Source: Hetaerina americana
Taxonomy: Eukaryota > Arthropoda > Insecta > Odonata > Calopterygidae
NCBI GenBank assembly: GCA_022747635.1
Contig: JAKTNV010000009.1
Coordinates: forward strand, 68,346,407 to 68,410,406
Reading direction: 5' to 3'
DNA length: 64,000 nucleotides
Shown piece by piece: positions 49,957 to 61,710 of this stretch. Within the stretch, counting starts at the first letter, position 1. Every line of letters begins with the position of its first letter. Below the pieces are notes generated by a model that was given only the letters and a program-made list of their open reading frames with translations, did not search any database and was not told the DNA's origin. A program made the position numbers and the translations under genes.

Positions 49957-52010
49957 CGCACCCTATGAACAACCATTGGCATAAACGGCTATATCTAATC
50001 ATCCAAACAAAATACCTACAGAATGTTTGAAGGTGTTTATTTTTTATTTTTTTCTGGATACAAGGATTAAAATTTGATTATATACCAACACAATATAGGC
50101 GCGCTTTACAATTTTCGGCAAACATCTGTGCAGGCCACGTAATATGCGACATAAATGTGGCAACGTATTTATAGTTTAAGGGCCATATGGCGTCAGCTAC
50201 AGCATACAAGTTTAATGTTGTAGCTGATGAAAAAGTACTTGTATGTAAGTTTAAACATTTTTAGTTTCTCTTAGCCTGCATTTGAAGATAAGAAACAAAA
50301 ATGAAACAGTTGTTCCTTCACATCGTAATCAAAACTAACACTTTTTTCTAGACACAATACGAGGATAAGAACCAATATGCAAATTTTTTCTGCGCATCTT
50401 CAGTGATTAACTTTTCCAATTAAACAGCGTATTGCGCAGTTTCAAGACTGGCCTTTTTTGTGTGGGGTTTTGTGATAGTACTTTTATTTTTTCAGCGTAT
50501 TTCTTGAAAATACGCATTTTATTGATATAGTGTGTTCCATTAACATATTTATAGGACCTGTTTTTACACCTTTGCCAGGTGATCTAAAAGTAATAATTTC
50601 TTCAAAATTGACTTCTATCAGATTTTGTGATGGTTATACCAGATATCTACATGCATTTAAAGGCTTGGTTCATTCTCTTTGGATCAAAATCATTTGATGT
50701 GATATTCTTAAAAATTAAATCCTCATCCGCTAGTAAAATCATATTTAGCTGCGATCAACCTTGAACACGAAACTACTGTTATTTTTGTAAAAGCAACTTC
50801 AAAACGCAGACCAGAAATTTTGGGACTATAATCATTTCATATTTCTGAAACTATTTTTAACATTTTTCGATATTCTTTTCTCATTATGGCAGCAGGGTTG
50901 TGTTTCCTTCTGTAAAAGAGTTTTTTCTTGGAAAATAATTCTTTTATTTTTCATAATCATCAACCATATTCTTTTCCATTAATCAAAAACATACTTCATA
51001 AGCCATTTGTACCATTATAAAGGTCTAAATTTATTTTTTTTTCAAAACGAAAAAAATTTAACCCATGAGCGAGTGATTTTTTAGCTAGAGTCTCGTGAAG
51101 GTATTTCAAATTGCAACGGCTCACCCTGGGCGAATGTAAAACTATTTTATACTTACCCCTGACAGGCATTGCTCATTGAGTAAACAACTTAATGACGCCA
51201 CAATTCTCGAGGAAACGTATTAAAAATAATTAATCCTATATCTTTAAACATCTCAAAATAATTATTTTTAATGATATTATGCAATTGGTAGCATGTTGGT
51301 CAACAGAATAGATTGATACATATACCTCTTCAAATTATACTCTTCTGTGAGATGTCCTTGTTGTTTTCTAATCATATGAGTAGCCATTTCCTTTGGATCT
51401 ATATATATAATAGTTATTTTTTGGTCTTTCATTACATTTACTTGATATACGATGTATATTTACGAATGATATTCCTCATTCCTACATATATCAAAATTAT
51501 TCAATTCTCTGCACAATTGAGTTGAGTTACTTAATAAAAAATGATCGTACTCCATATCATGATTGCTAGTAAAATATTAATGCTTGTTATGTTTTTCTGA
51601 TCATAAACTAATGCATTTAAGTATGTGTGCTAGTATATCCTGGAAGGTTATAAACGAATGTTCCTTTTTCCTGGAATATAATTGTTTTGAAAAAGCCTAA
51701 AAATTGCTCAAAACTTATTAGCATTAGAAAATTACATGTTAATTGTAACCTCTATTACTTCGTGACGAGAAGTAATGACGTGAGTTACCCATGATACGTT
51801 AAAAAGAAAAGAAATTAAATAAACATGCTATTAGGCAACATTAATTTCGTTCCATCCAACCGTTGTACACATCCAATATGAATACATGCACTGCTGGTAC
51901 GAATATTATATTTTTACATAATTAGCGGTATTCATTGTTTTTTCGTCGCACCGATTTTTTAAGCTCAGCATATTATTTGGCCTTCTGATTCACCATAGTT
52001 AAATATGTCC
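49957..52010. other. AT-rich DNA without recognised features
   Basis: No confident feature apart from the stem-loop at 50193-50227. An open frame at 51313-51525 is low-complexity Ile/Tyr/Phe. Confidence 0.5.
50193..50227. repeat. 13-bp inverted repeat (12 of 13 bases complementary)
   Basis: TCAGCTACAGCAT (50193-50205), 9-base loop, then ATGTTGTAGCTGA (50215-50227). One position departs from exact complementarity and would be a G.U pair in RNA. Confidence 0.85.
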
Positions 52011-52013
52011 TAA

Positions 52014-52930
52014 TGTATTATTTTTTCATAAGTACATATTTTTACATTACTTCATAATTTATTTACAACAATTCATTGACATTAGTAATCAATCTACCCA
52101 CTTCACTTCTCTACATAATCGCCGTTCACTTCGAAGTATTTTTTGTACCGCTGCATAGAAGCTCGCCGCATAAGAGTTGAACCGATTGACAACGCCGGTC
52201 TTGAGTTCCTCTTCAGTTCCGAAACGTTAACCACCGATCCACTGTTTCAAGTGCAAGAAGAGGAAGTAGTCGCTAGGCGAAGCGTCATAATTGTACGGTG
52301 GGGGTGGGGGGCCCAAAAACTCTCGTCCACTGGATATTCTTTGCTCTTTGTGGCCGTCGGTGAGAATTTTCAGTGCCCACCTTGCACACAATTTGTGGTA
52401 TCCAAGGTATTCCGTGAGTATATCGTATACAGTAGTGCAACCAAGTTGAAAAATTGTTCAGCCAGGCCACAAATCGTCAATCGACGATCACATCGCAGTT
52501 TTTGTTCCACTGGCGAAACAATTTCATCGATCAGATTACTGGGCCTGCTACTTCGCTATTTGGCTTTAGCTTCGCTCTCCTTCGTCACGGGAATTTGTCT
52601 ATTTTTAAAATCACGGCACCATTTTTTAACCTTTCCTTCACTCATAACTGCAGTTCCATAATCTAGGCATAACTTTCGATGAATTTCAGCAGCCGTCCAC
52701 TCTTTTGCGTACAACAATCGTATTACAGAACGCACTTCATAGCTGGCGGGATGAACGATTGTCGCGGAGATTGTTGTTTGCATTCACGGACAAGCAAATG
52801 ACTTCTGAAATAACATAAATGCTGCAATAGCTTCTCAATGAATCAGTAGATGGCGCCGCAGGAGTAAAACCGAGATCTGAAACGACAATATTTAAGTATA
52901 AGTAAACGGCCCTTACTTTATGAAAATGCT
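52014..52930 (-). mobile_element. mariner transposon, internally deleted (M3)
   Basis: A mariner relic on the minus strand; the transposase frame runs from ATG at 52783 to TGA at 52089. Reading right to left: the helix-turn-helix region EVRSVIRLLYAKEWTAAEIH and KVKKWCRDFKNRQIPVTKES (52745-52570), a stop after SEAKAK, LIDEIVSPVEQKLRCDRRLT, a frameshift, and CTTVYDILTEYLGYHKLCAR (about 52440-52380), then TDGHKEQRIS. The sequence then jumps to FLGPPPPPYNYDASPSDYFL, which corresponds to the block around the third catalytic residue, and on to TGVVNRFNSYAASFYAAVQK near the C-terminus. The first two catalytic motifs (GDETW and HHDNA blocks) are deleted. Candidate terminal inverted repeats: TTTTTTCATAAGTA (52021-52034) and, reversed at the right end, TTTTCATAAAGTAAGGGCCG (to about 52925). 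Confidence 0.8.
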
Positions 52931-53126
52931 TATGTATTTGTACTAATTTGAGATATTTTCCTTTTTTGGTAATTTAAAATTTTAGATGCATATTTCATTT
53001 CCAATGATGAATCGAATGCTCAAGATTCTTAATTTATTAATTAAATTGAGATTAATAAATATTGTGAAGTAAAATTTTATCTCACTCATTCGATGCATGC
53101 AGTTTCTTCTGATCCTGTCTATAAAT

Positions 53127-53195
53127 ACTACATCTACATCTACATCAATACACTGCAAGCCACCAATAAGGTGTGTGGCAGGGGGTTACTAGCCG
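53127..53195. repeat. (CTACAT)n-linked arthropod repeat
   Basis: ACTACATCTACATCTACATC (53127-53146), then CACTGCAAGCCACC and AAGGTGTGTGGCAGGGGG. I recall this combination of a CTACAT run followed by GCAAGCCACC and GGTGTGTGGCAGAGGG as a widely dispersed repeat in insects and other arthropods, probably a LINE end. Family not assigned. Confidence 0.55.
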
Positions 53196-54380
53196 CTTTA
53201 TTTAGAAACACAAGCAATTAACTAAGAGTTTTGCATCAAAACCCACCAATGGACTACAACCTTAACATGGTGGGAAGGTTTGTGAGTTTTGATAGCCAAT
53301 AGAATTTGGTTGTAGAAAGGTATAAAATTTGCTCCTGGTAGACTCATCCATGCCAGATAGGTCAAAGGAAGGCTGAAAAAAAGGTAATCCGAATAGATTC
53401 CTAATTGAGGTGACTGCAAAGTCGTCTGTCCCTAGTGTGGCGGCCATGGTGTCACGTTGTAAAATCTGCCCGACGAAGTCACCGGGATGGCGCTGGAAAC
53501 AACCTAAATTATGCATCCCAAGAATGCCAAGATGAAGGGTATGGAGAAAATGAGTCCTGGCCATTGCGGGACTCGGCCCAATCGGCCGTGCGTCTATCTC
53601 GGCCGCAGGGGAGGCAAGACTTGCGCTGTCACTTTCTTATAAAACCTTTGCAGAGAAAAAGTGACAGAAGAAGAACAGAAGACACAGAAAAGATCATGAT
53701 TAGATATAAAAGCTACAAATTACTCATAGGAAGAAAATATCTATATAGGAGTAGGTAGACTATATGTTCACAGAGTGGATTTGAGAAGCTAATGGTCGCG
53801 AAAAAATTGTCGCTAGTGGTGGTTGAGTTACGATAGGTAAAGGCAAATATTGTAGAGAGGCAGGGGACTACGGTGAGGAAGAAGATATGGTCGTGGGGAG
53901 AAAAAATCGAGTTCTGCAGGACGCAGGTTACTCGTCTCCCCAACACTCGGTTTTGACACAGAAAAAGGTTAGGTTTTCACGCACATGGAAAAACCCGGAT
54001 GATTGAGGAAGATAATACTTGGTTCATATTTTGTCATGGAATAGTTTTAGAGAAAGCATGATTTATTCGCACAGCTTCCCGGGAGAGGAAAAGGATTTGA
54101 ATCTAAATTTAGTCATGATGAGGTTTAGACTACCATTTGAAAAGATAAATCAAGGAATATGGGTTAATAAAAAGAACTTTTATGCATTAATCATATCAAA
54201 AAAGGGTTGTTCGCCGGTTGTAGGTGAAGTTATGTGTATAGAGAGCTGAGCACAATAATAGGAGAAATATATTAATGATGGAATTTGACATCGGGACCGC
54301 AAATAGAACAGTAGGAAAATAGGAAATTAATAGGAAAAGTCCGAGAATATTAGAACGAAAGGCGAGAGAAGAAACGAAAA

Positions 54381-55137
54381 TACGAGGGTCATCCGGAAAG
54401 TAGTACCCGTTCGTGAAATAAAGACACAAAAGTAAATATTAACAAACATAAAAAATTTTATTTGAAAGAGGATACTTTAAACTACTTCTCAACATAATCT
54501 CCAAGCAAATTAAGGCATTTGTCATAACGTGTGACAAGTTTCTGTATTCCTGCTGCATAGTCCTTCGCCGCCAGCTCATTGAGATACGCGAGGGACCCAT
54601 CTTGCACAAATTTTTGCATAATGCAGATGGTGTTTAACAATTTCATGAACAATTGTTCGAGAAACATTGGGAAAATGCTCACAGATGTCATCAATTGTGA
54701 CGCGCCGATCGTTCCTCACGAATTCGTCAACTGAGCTCACCAGTTGGTCTGTAATGACAGACGGTCTCTCCGAACGCTCATCGTCGTGTGTGTTCCCCCT
54801 CCCCATGTTGAAGTTGCGACACCACCGCCGAACAGACGACTCGTCCATTACATTGTCTCCATACACCTCCTTTAATTGGCGATGAATATCACATGGGCGA
54901 ACGTTTCTTGCATTGAGGAATTTAATCACTGCCCTCACTTCACAACTGGCGGCGTTCTCAATTTTTTTAAACATTGTAAACAATCACAGAAACAACACAG
55001 GCAATGCTAGCGTCACGCAACTTGGCTCAGAGAAGGCAGACAAGCCACTGAAGCTATCTGACCTCGTCCAGCGGCTACTCGCGTCGTCAGCACTTCATGC
55101 GGCACGAACGGGTACTACTTTCCGGATGACCCTCGTA
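54381..55137 (-). mobile_element. mariner transposon with perfect 35-bp ends, internally deleted (M4)
   Basis: A 757-bp element. Bases 54381-54415 and 55103-55137 are exact reverse complements (35 bp including the outer TA on each side, the expected mariner TA target duplication); they begin TACGAGGGTCATCCGGAAAG. It lies inside LINE copy D. It encodes, on the minus strand, an intact N-terminal transposase half followed out of frame by the last 40 or so codons (VQDGSLAYLNEL to GDYVEK, stop at 54482). The catalytic domain is missing. Perfect ends and an undamaged frame make it the youngest-looking element in the window. Being about 0.5 kb short of full length, it could only move if a full-length relative supplied transposase. 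Confidence 0.95.
54576..54974 (-). CDS. truncated mariner transposase: DNA-binding domain only
   Basis: An ATG-started frame of 132 codons inside M4. Residues about 1-55 (MFKKIENAASCEVRAVIKFL, then DIHRQLKEVYGDNVMDESSV and RRWCRNFNMGR) are the first helix-turn-helix region of mariner transposases. Residues about 60-115 (HDDERSERPSVITDQLV, DDICEHFPNVSRTIVHEIV) cover the linker and second helix-turn-helix. It ends HYAKICARWVPRVSQ just where the catalytic domain should begin; none of the DD(D) motifs is present. In intact relatives the protein is about 340-350 residues and binds the terminal inverted repeats. This product, if made, could bind ends but not cut. The stop comes from the deletion shifting the frame; the true C-terminal codons follow in the next frame. 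Confidence 0.85.
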   Translation of the reverse strand: MFKKIENAASCEVRAVIKFLNARNVRPCDIHRQLKEVYGDNVMDESSVRRWCRNFNMGRGNTHDDERSERPSVITDQLVSSVDEFVRNDRRVTIDDICEHFPNVSRTIVHEIVKHHLHYAKICARWVPRVSQ

Positions 55138-56300
55138 GAATGAAGTGAAGAATATAAACACTGACTGAAGTTGGTGGAATAATAAAGTCCTAGTTGGAGG
55201 AATGATCCAATAGGGCAAAAGAAGCGTAGGGTACAGCGCAGCGTAAGAATATAAAAGTCTAAAAAGAAAGGTTAAAATTGGTCTGATTAACAATAAGGTT
55301 TATACCATGCCAGGAAATAAGAAATACGTTTCAAACAAAAGAATAAAAATAAGAGTTGATGTTATAAATAAATTTAACAGGTACTGTTTGTTTGTAGATA
55401 ATGTTATTGTTAAAGAATTAAGACTAGCAAGATAGGCCATAAGTTAGTATATGACGTAGATAAAGATAGCTTAGTTTCAGCTCTACTCGTTGCGAGAAAA
55501 ATAGAAGATGGAAAATATTAAATACGGCCCTAGATAGACAACATGCCTGCGTTAATGCTTAAATGATGAGGAAATTGTAGGAGAACAAGTTTTTATGGAC
55601 TATTTCGTAGCATATATGAGATAGACCTTTTGACAGAAGACTTAGTTAGATTATGAAGTGACGATTATAGAGAAAGTCTTATGTAGCACCAAGGTAGTAG
55701 TTTTAAAGATAAACAAGTGGATGGAGATCAAAGCAAATGATCACTTAAGGAATTACGAGTTTGGGTTTAGGAAGGAGAAAAGCACACGTGATACCATTGC
55801 AGTACTGATGTCAAGGATAAGTAAGAACATAGAACACCAACGATAGGCAGTTGTCTGTTTTCTAAATGTCGAAAAAACTTTTGACAGAGCATATTGGAAG
55901 AATTAATGATTGTATCGCAGAAAACAGGGGTAGATTGAAGGGATAGAGGAACTATCCGCAAACTGTAGCGTTAAAGTGGGCATTATTAACAGATGTAATA
56001 CAGGAGTGTTCAATATTACCTATGTTATTGAATATATATGTCGAAGATATGATTAGAGAGAGGTATGCAAAAAAAGAAGCTAAAGCCGGTGGAAATTTCA
56101 TAAAACCAGTTAGGTCTGTAAATGATTAACCTTTACTTTTAACTCATCCAATGGGAGGAAACCTATATTCAGTGAATTAAAAGGTCAATGCAATAATTAT
56201 GGGAAAATAATACGAATGACACTGAAATTCGAAGAGAAAGGAGTAGATTGGGGATTTTGAAAGGATTCGGGTAGGAAAGATATGCAGAATTGAAGAGGGG

Positions 56301-58955
56301 CTCAGGTTAATATTTGATTTCGGGTTGTTTTGTTATATGAGAACAGTAGCTACTTCCGTAGCAATTTAGTCACCCAGCTGTTTACTAGCTGGTGGCCACT
56401 AACTACCTTGGCCGGTAGATTACCAATGATAGTTAAAACAAGAGCAACTATTCACAATTGGACTGCAGAAACTATTAAGGTCTTGATGAAAGAAGATACC
56501 AGCAAATTGCTGGTGGATTTTCCCTTATGAAGCAAATAACGGCAGCTTATATTCATGTTTCGAAGTTTCATGGCAGCGTTTTTGTAGCTAGTGTTCATGA
56601 TTTTAAACGATGAATCTATCATTGCATAATAATATCTTACGCATCTAACGGCCTCATCTTTCTACAATATTTTTCATTATTAATTAGTAATTCAAAGGGT
56701 GACTATGCAACGTTACCACTTTTTAACTTTCGACCCTAACACGTTATAGTAATACGTAATTACTAGAGCTGATATATTACACACCATTAGTATACCGTGA
56801 GCATTAAGGTTTGCCTTATTGTTTTGAAAAAACATAACATTGCATGTTACTTCATTTTTTCAATGAACTCTCAAAACCCGTCATTGCAAATGCAATTATA
56901 ATTTTATTTTTCCCTGCAGGAAGACTTTAAATTAGATATTTTCCGTTATCTACCACCCGCTTTACCAAAAAAAATTGTAGTACGTCAGGGTAGAAACTGC
57001 AGCTACAAGGCACTGCAGTCATTGAATGGCTCAGTCGCAAAAGGAGAGTTTTTCTAGGGAAGGAAAATAATAATAGCTTTAGACAAATAAACCCCTTGTG
57101 GGTATCATTTCAAAATAATTGAAAAAGTTTATTTTATTTGAAATGATTTTGAACTTCATTTGTGGCTATTACACTTATTTACCTAAAAATTATTTTTAAC
57201 TAGATTTCTCTGTCAAACTTAACCAAATATTTTGCCGAATGAACGGTGTTCAGGTCCTCTTTACCTTCAAAAGTAACTTTTCCTCATAAAGCCTTATTTA
57301 TAAAAGAAACGTTTATTATTTATCATCAGTAACTTGGAAAATGTTCCAAAGTCTACCAAACATTTTATTTTTATTATTAAATGAAAGAAGACTCTCTCTA
57401 ACAATTTTTGCCTAATCTTTTGTTGATGCAGTAAACTAATTTAAATATACGTTGTCTCTTCAAGAATATCAATTGTTTTCCGTAGATTTACTCTTCTTAA
57501 AATTTGTAAACTCTTGGTTAGCATTAATTTAACTAAATAATACATTATAAATACTTACAGTTCAATTTATCTCAGTTTTGGACCGGTCTTGAAATATTCT
57601 AGATATATTTAAGACGGCTGATTTCAATGTATTACATTTAATGTAAAATAAATTCCTTAGATTATAACCAACCAAATTGAATTTTCACCCTCGAAATTTA
57701 TCATTCCACACAAGCTATCTAAAATGTATTGAATTCTTAATTTAAATCTCCCTTCACCTAATTAATATATGGATTTTTGAAAGTTATGCCGTGAAAAGTA
57801 GAAATCGCATAGTTTTTAGTCTAATATAAAAATATTGTTGCATGTTTTAGTTAGTTTCAGGTTCACTTCCTTATTCTGGTTTATGCTAGACAGAGGTAAA
57901 ATATTCATTTATTCACTTTATCATTTAAAAGTATTCATTTCTCATCCCGGAATTGTAATAAATTTCTTTTAGAAACAATCAAACAATGTTTTATAAAGTA
58001 ATTAATATTGTAAAGTATGGGACTAATTTTTATTAATATGTGTATGTATCACAAAATTATGTATGCAAAATATAATTCGAAAACTACTACGTTCGAACAA
58101 TGGTTGTATTTTTCTTCCAGATGTAATCATGTGTCGTTATGCCGATATGTAGTACATGCTCTAGCATAAACAATAAGATATTTCCTATATTTTAGAAATG
58201 GTTATATAATGTTCTCTTAGTAAAAACTAATTGCTGGATATTGCAATTAAATTAGAGACACTGATAATGTTGAAAGAATTTAATGTTGACATTTTGATTT
58301 CATAAATAATGCTGAACTGTTTGAAATTCATGTTATATTATTCCTGGATGCTAGTTTAAATGCTACGCATGGTGACTAGAGTCGCTTGTAAAGTTTTTAA
58401 TGTTTTAGTTATCCAATAATGTGTTAATGGCTCGATCGCATAAAAACATCCTAAAATTGACATGCCTTATTTTGACGCATAATATTTTTATTCTAATACT
58501 TAACTCCGATGCACAGGGAAAACAATCTAATAAACCTATACTTAAGCATATGAACAATAAAATTCTGAAATACTTGATTATCTATTTTAAATTTAGCAGA
58601 AATTCCTCCCGTTTACAATCTATGTTTCCACAATACAGTCCCAAGTTATGATATCTGCTAATTGTGATCGATATTTCCCGTTTTATTTCACTCAAATATA
58701 GTTCTTTTATTGCTAGTCTTATTTAATGCAAATATCCTGAGATATTTCTTTTTACGGCTGTGGACATTATGCTAAAACACCTTGCCACTTCCCCACACCA
58801 CCAGAGGACCGTTTGTTATTCCCTCATCGACCGCACACTTTATCATTTTATGAATTATATAAACATGATCTTTCCCTCCAAAATAAATTTAAAACAAGGT
58901 AAAATATTTTCACACAGTACTTCTGCTTTTTAAGAGTTTGGTAATTTGGTCACGT
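56301..58955. other. AT-rich DNA without recognised features
   Basis: No confident feature. Short frames at 56330-56530 and 58421-58651 are unmatched. Confidence 0.5.
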
Positions 58956-58959
58956 AGGG

Positions 58960-59310
58960 CGGGCAACACCGTGCAGGATCACGTCGCGGAAGAGATTCAT
59001 GAAGGTTTATGCTTAACGGCCTTTGAGTATCTCTTGGCCGCTATCACTAGCACGAGGTTTACTGTTAGTGTGCGCCTGTGTATGTTTTGTGCGTAGGGGT
59101 GCGGAAGGGTAAGGACCAGACCGTAACAACCCTTTTTCCTTCAACCCTACGCGAACCCTTTTAGCACCTGTGCCTCATCCGATAAACAGGGTTCTCCCCT
59201 CATCGTAGGCACGCGAAGGATCCCCTAGGGTGCTACTAGGAGGCAGTAGGGGAGCCGGCTCCCCTTGCGTTGGCTTATTTCCTGTGCTATGACCAAAAAA
59301 AAAGTTGCCC
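58960..59310. other. GC-rich, dyad-rich block
   Basis: A GC-rich island in AT-rich DNA. GCGTAGGG (59091-59098) pairs with CCCTACGC (59145-59152), with further AAGG/CCTT matching inside. AGGGGAGCCGGCTCCCCT (59248-59265) is a perfect 18-bp palindrome, and CCCTAGGG lies at 59223-59230. No coding frame of note. It may be a non-autonomous repeat or a structured regulatory region. Confidence 0.5.
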
Positions 59311-61595
59311 AAAGAATAGAACCTGCTGCGAAGGGTGAGTTTGAATAGTCATCCCCATACAATTCATGGCCCACACATGGGGTTATACACACTAATACGA
59401 ACGAATAATTTCCCGCGTTCTTAATTTCTAAGCTGTTGTTTTTCTTAATGGAAGTCATGTTTGATGACAAATAAAATTTGATAAACTCATTCTAAGGAAA
59501 TGAGAATTTTCCTAAATGACAGTGTTTTTGAAAGTTTATGGCAGAAATTCTTAGCAATATGCGTTAACTTTTCTTTATTCTTTCCTACTATTCGGAAATT
59601 CCTATCCGTATTAATATATATGTTTTATTTAGTTTAAACAGTAAAATTATCGATTAATATGGAAAGAACAAAGCTAGAAAATTACCTCAAAAACGCGACT
59701 TCTAAGTGTCAATTCATACAATAATATTCCAGACACTGAGCATTGCCTTCATAACAAAAATTAAAATGGCAACTTATAAATTAATGGGCAACTGTTTTGT
59801 TTAATCAGGGTCTTAAATTATAAATATGCATTACGCATAGTTGCACTTCGATAGTTACGCAGAGTGTCTGTAGTATACTATTGCTTAATATTCAGAATTT
59901 CACTCTGATATAATATGTAACTCGTTTTTTGTGCGAAAGTAATTTCGCATGTTTTTCCCTCGTATAATAATCAACTTTGTACCTTCGCAGATAGTCTTTG
60001 AAAAATGGGACCTAGGCGTATTAATCAGGGGGAAATACATGCATACATTCCTCAACTCCTACATAACTTTCCCTTTCTGGGTGATTCGAATATATTCGAA
60101 TTAATGCTTGTCATAAGGTGTCAAAACTGTACTTATATCCCTATCACCAGTGAATGAATAAAACTAGTATTTTTTCACATGAAAACTTCGTTTGCGTGAA
60201 AAAGATTGTACGTTTTTAATTCATTGATCAAGATTTTTCACTGTGAAGAGCTTAAAACAAACGAATTCCTACTTCCTTATCGAATTCTTAGTAACCTTAC
60301 CATACATGCCTTCTTTTGATTCGAATGGTTTACACGTACAGATCTCCCTTTATTCTTTGGATTTGTGATATTTTCCTTAATAGTCTTCTCTAGCACAAAG
60401 GGTATTCGTGTACTCCTTCTCATGAAACTATTATCTTCTTCTCTATTCAACCATTTGTTTCATTTGATTGTACAGATTTTTTCCCTTAAAATGAGCAATT
60501 CAGAAAAGATACCATCTTTCATATTTCATCCTGCTTTACCAGTGGCCTTATTTTTGAGCATTTTATTTCTGAATCATTTTTATTATGTTCATTTTAATAT
60601 TCTTACATTTCTTCTCTCACATGAAATATCAATATATTACGATTTTTATTCTTTATAGAGAGGTTATTGAAACTCTTTTCGCCTTCCTGATGAAATGGAA
60701 TGGATCAGACTTAATTTTATCGCATAAAGAGTTCTAATGTTGGGAGCTACGATACCTGTCTATATATCATATTTATTGGTGTCTTCCTATCGGCCGCCCA
60801 CCATGGAAGATAATGTTTTCTAGACGGACTCCTCTTCCGTCTTCAACCGGAATGCACATCACAATGTCTTGTCCACTAGATGTTGCTGCTTATTTTTCAT
60901 GCTGACATAATTCTTGTCTTGTTCTCGTATAAATTGCCCGAAATTATTCCTATCGTCATTCTCTTCTTACACCATAAATAATAATGGACGTTTTATGAGA
61001 ACTCACGTTGCCGATTTGCAATTTGTGGCTAGATTGATTTACATGGTAACATCGAGGTGTCTTGAGAGCAATGTGGCCATCTTCCCTGTTTGTTTTTTTT
61101 CTAGCCTAAGCTAAAAAGAAATTTAGTCTAAGGCTATTCAGTGCGACAGTTACTAGATTAGTCTTATTAATCTTTAGTCAATAGCAATATAAAAATTCGT
61201 AAGCTCTATCCATAATATCGATAATATGTCAACCTATAATCAGTTAAGGTGCTTCAGGTTAAAAGAAGTGTTGATTTCCCCCATTTTCGGCAGTGAAACA
61301 AAATACTTTGATACAAAATATTTATGTAATAGTGGCCCAAACAGTACGAATTTTTTGGGATTTTATAAACACTTTTTATTCAGCATTTGAAATATTCATT
61401 GTTATGGGTTTTTATAGTTCCATTTATTGCATACCCAATGGTGATAGAAAAATTAAAACTCCACTGTATCCTTAAATGGGTTATCATATATCTACTTAGG
61501 TCTTCTTTGGTATACATATGATCCGCTATTATTTCTTAGACTGCTTATGATTTCTAGAATTTTGACTTTGTCGAATTCCGTATTTAGTTTATAGA
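59311..61595. other. AT-rich DNA without recognised features
   Basis: A hydrophobic open frame at 60365-60658 (plus) is Leu/Phe/Ile-rich and unmatched; it looks like a pyrimidine-rich chance frame. Nothing else recognised. Confidence 0.5.
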
Positions 61596-61599
61596 AACG

Positions 61600-61710
61600 A
61601 GAAAGGATGGATGGAGCTGCTAGTGCTCATGGAGGCTTGCCCGAAAATCGAACCCTAGCCCTTAAGTCAGTTGTCCAACGCTCAACCCCCGAACTAGCGT
61701 GACCAACTTA
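61600..61710 (-). mobile_element. tRNA-like SINE head (minus strand)
   Basis: On the minus strand: GGTTGAGCGTTGGACAACTG (A-box and D-arm position, about 61688-61669), then TAAGGGCTAGGGTTCGATTT with B box GGTTCGATTTT (61654-61644) and a tail GGGCAAGCCTCCATGAGC. Spacing fits a tRNA-derived SINE. The B box ends TTTT rather than NNCC, and the acceptor arms do not pair well, so it is not a functional tRNA. Confidence 0.55.

Larger units (their letters stand above)
53221..56300 (+). pseudogene. degenerate APE-type LINE, copy D, split by a mariner
   Basis: The same family as copies A and B: the 5' part (53330-53600) aligns by eye with 2300-2560, for example GACTGCAAAGTCGTCTGTCC here and AGCTGCAAAGTTGTCTAAAT there, and GGGACTCGGCCCAATCGGCC versus GGGCTCGGCCCAATCGGTCG. 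It is interrupted at 54381-55137 by a mariner (M4). After the insertion, reverse-transcriptase landmarks continue: YEFGFRKEKSTRDTIAVLMS (about 55754-55815), VVCFLNVEKTFDRAYWKN (about 55850-55900, with the motif A aspartate retained as TFDRAYW), LPMLLNIYVEDMIRERYAK (about 56010-56070) and IKPVRSVND (about 56100-56128), where the F/YADD box is destroyed by a substitution and a stop. Many stops; 3' end uncertain. Confidence 0.8.

Noticed and set aside
52143..52661. Longest open frame in the window (172 codons, plus strand)
   Set aside because: It lies antisense to mariner M3, whose minus-strand translation matches transposase blocks; the plus-strand product is unfamiliar and is a shadow.
60365..60658. 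97-codon Leu/Phe-rich frame resembling a membrane protein
   Set aside because: Pyrimidine-rich DNA gives such frames by chance; no known family.
61640..61705. Functional tRNA gene on the minus strand
   Set aside because: B box ends TTTT instead of NNCC and the arms pair poorly; a SINE head is more likely.
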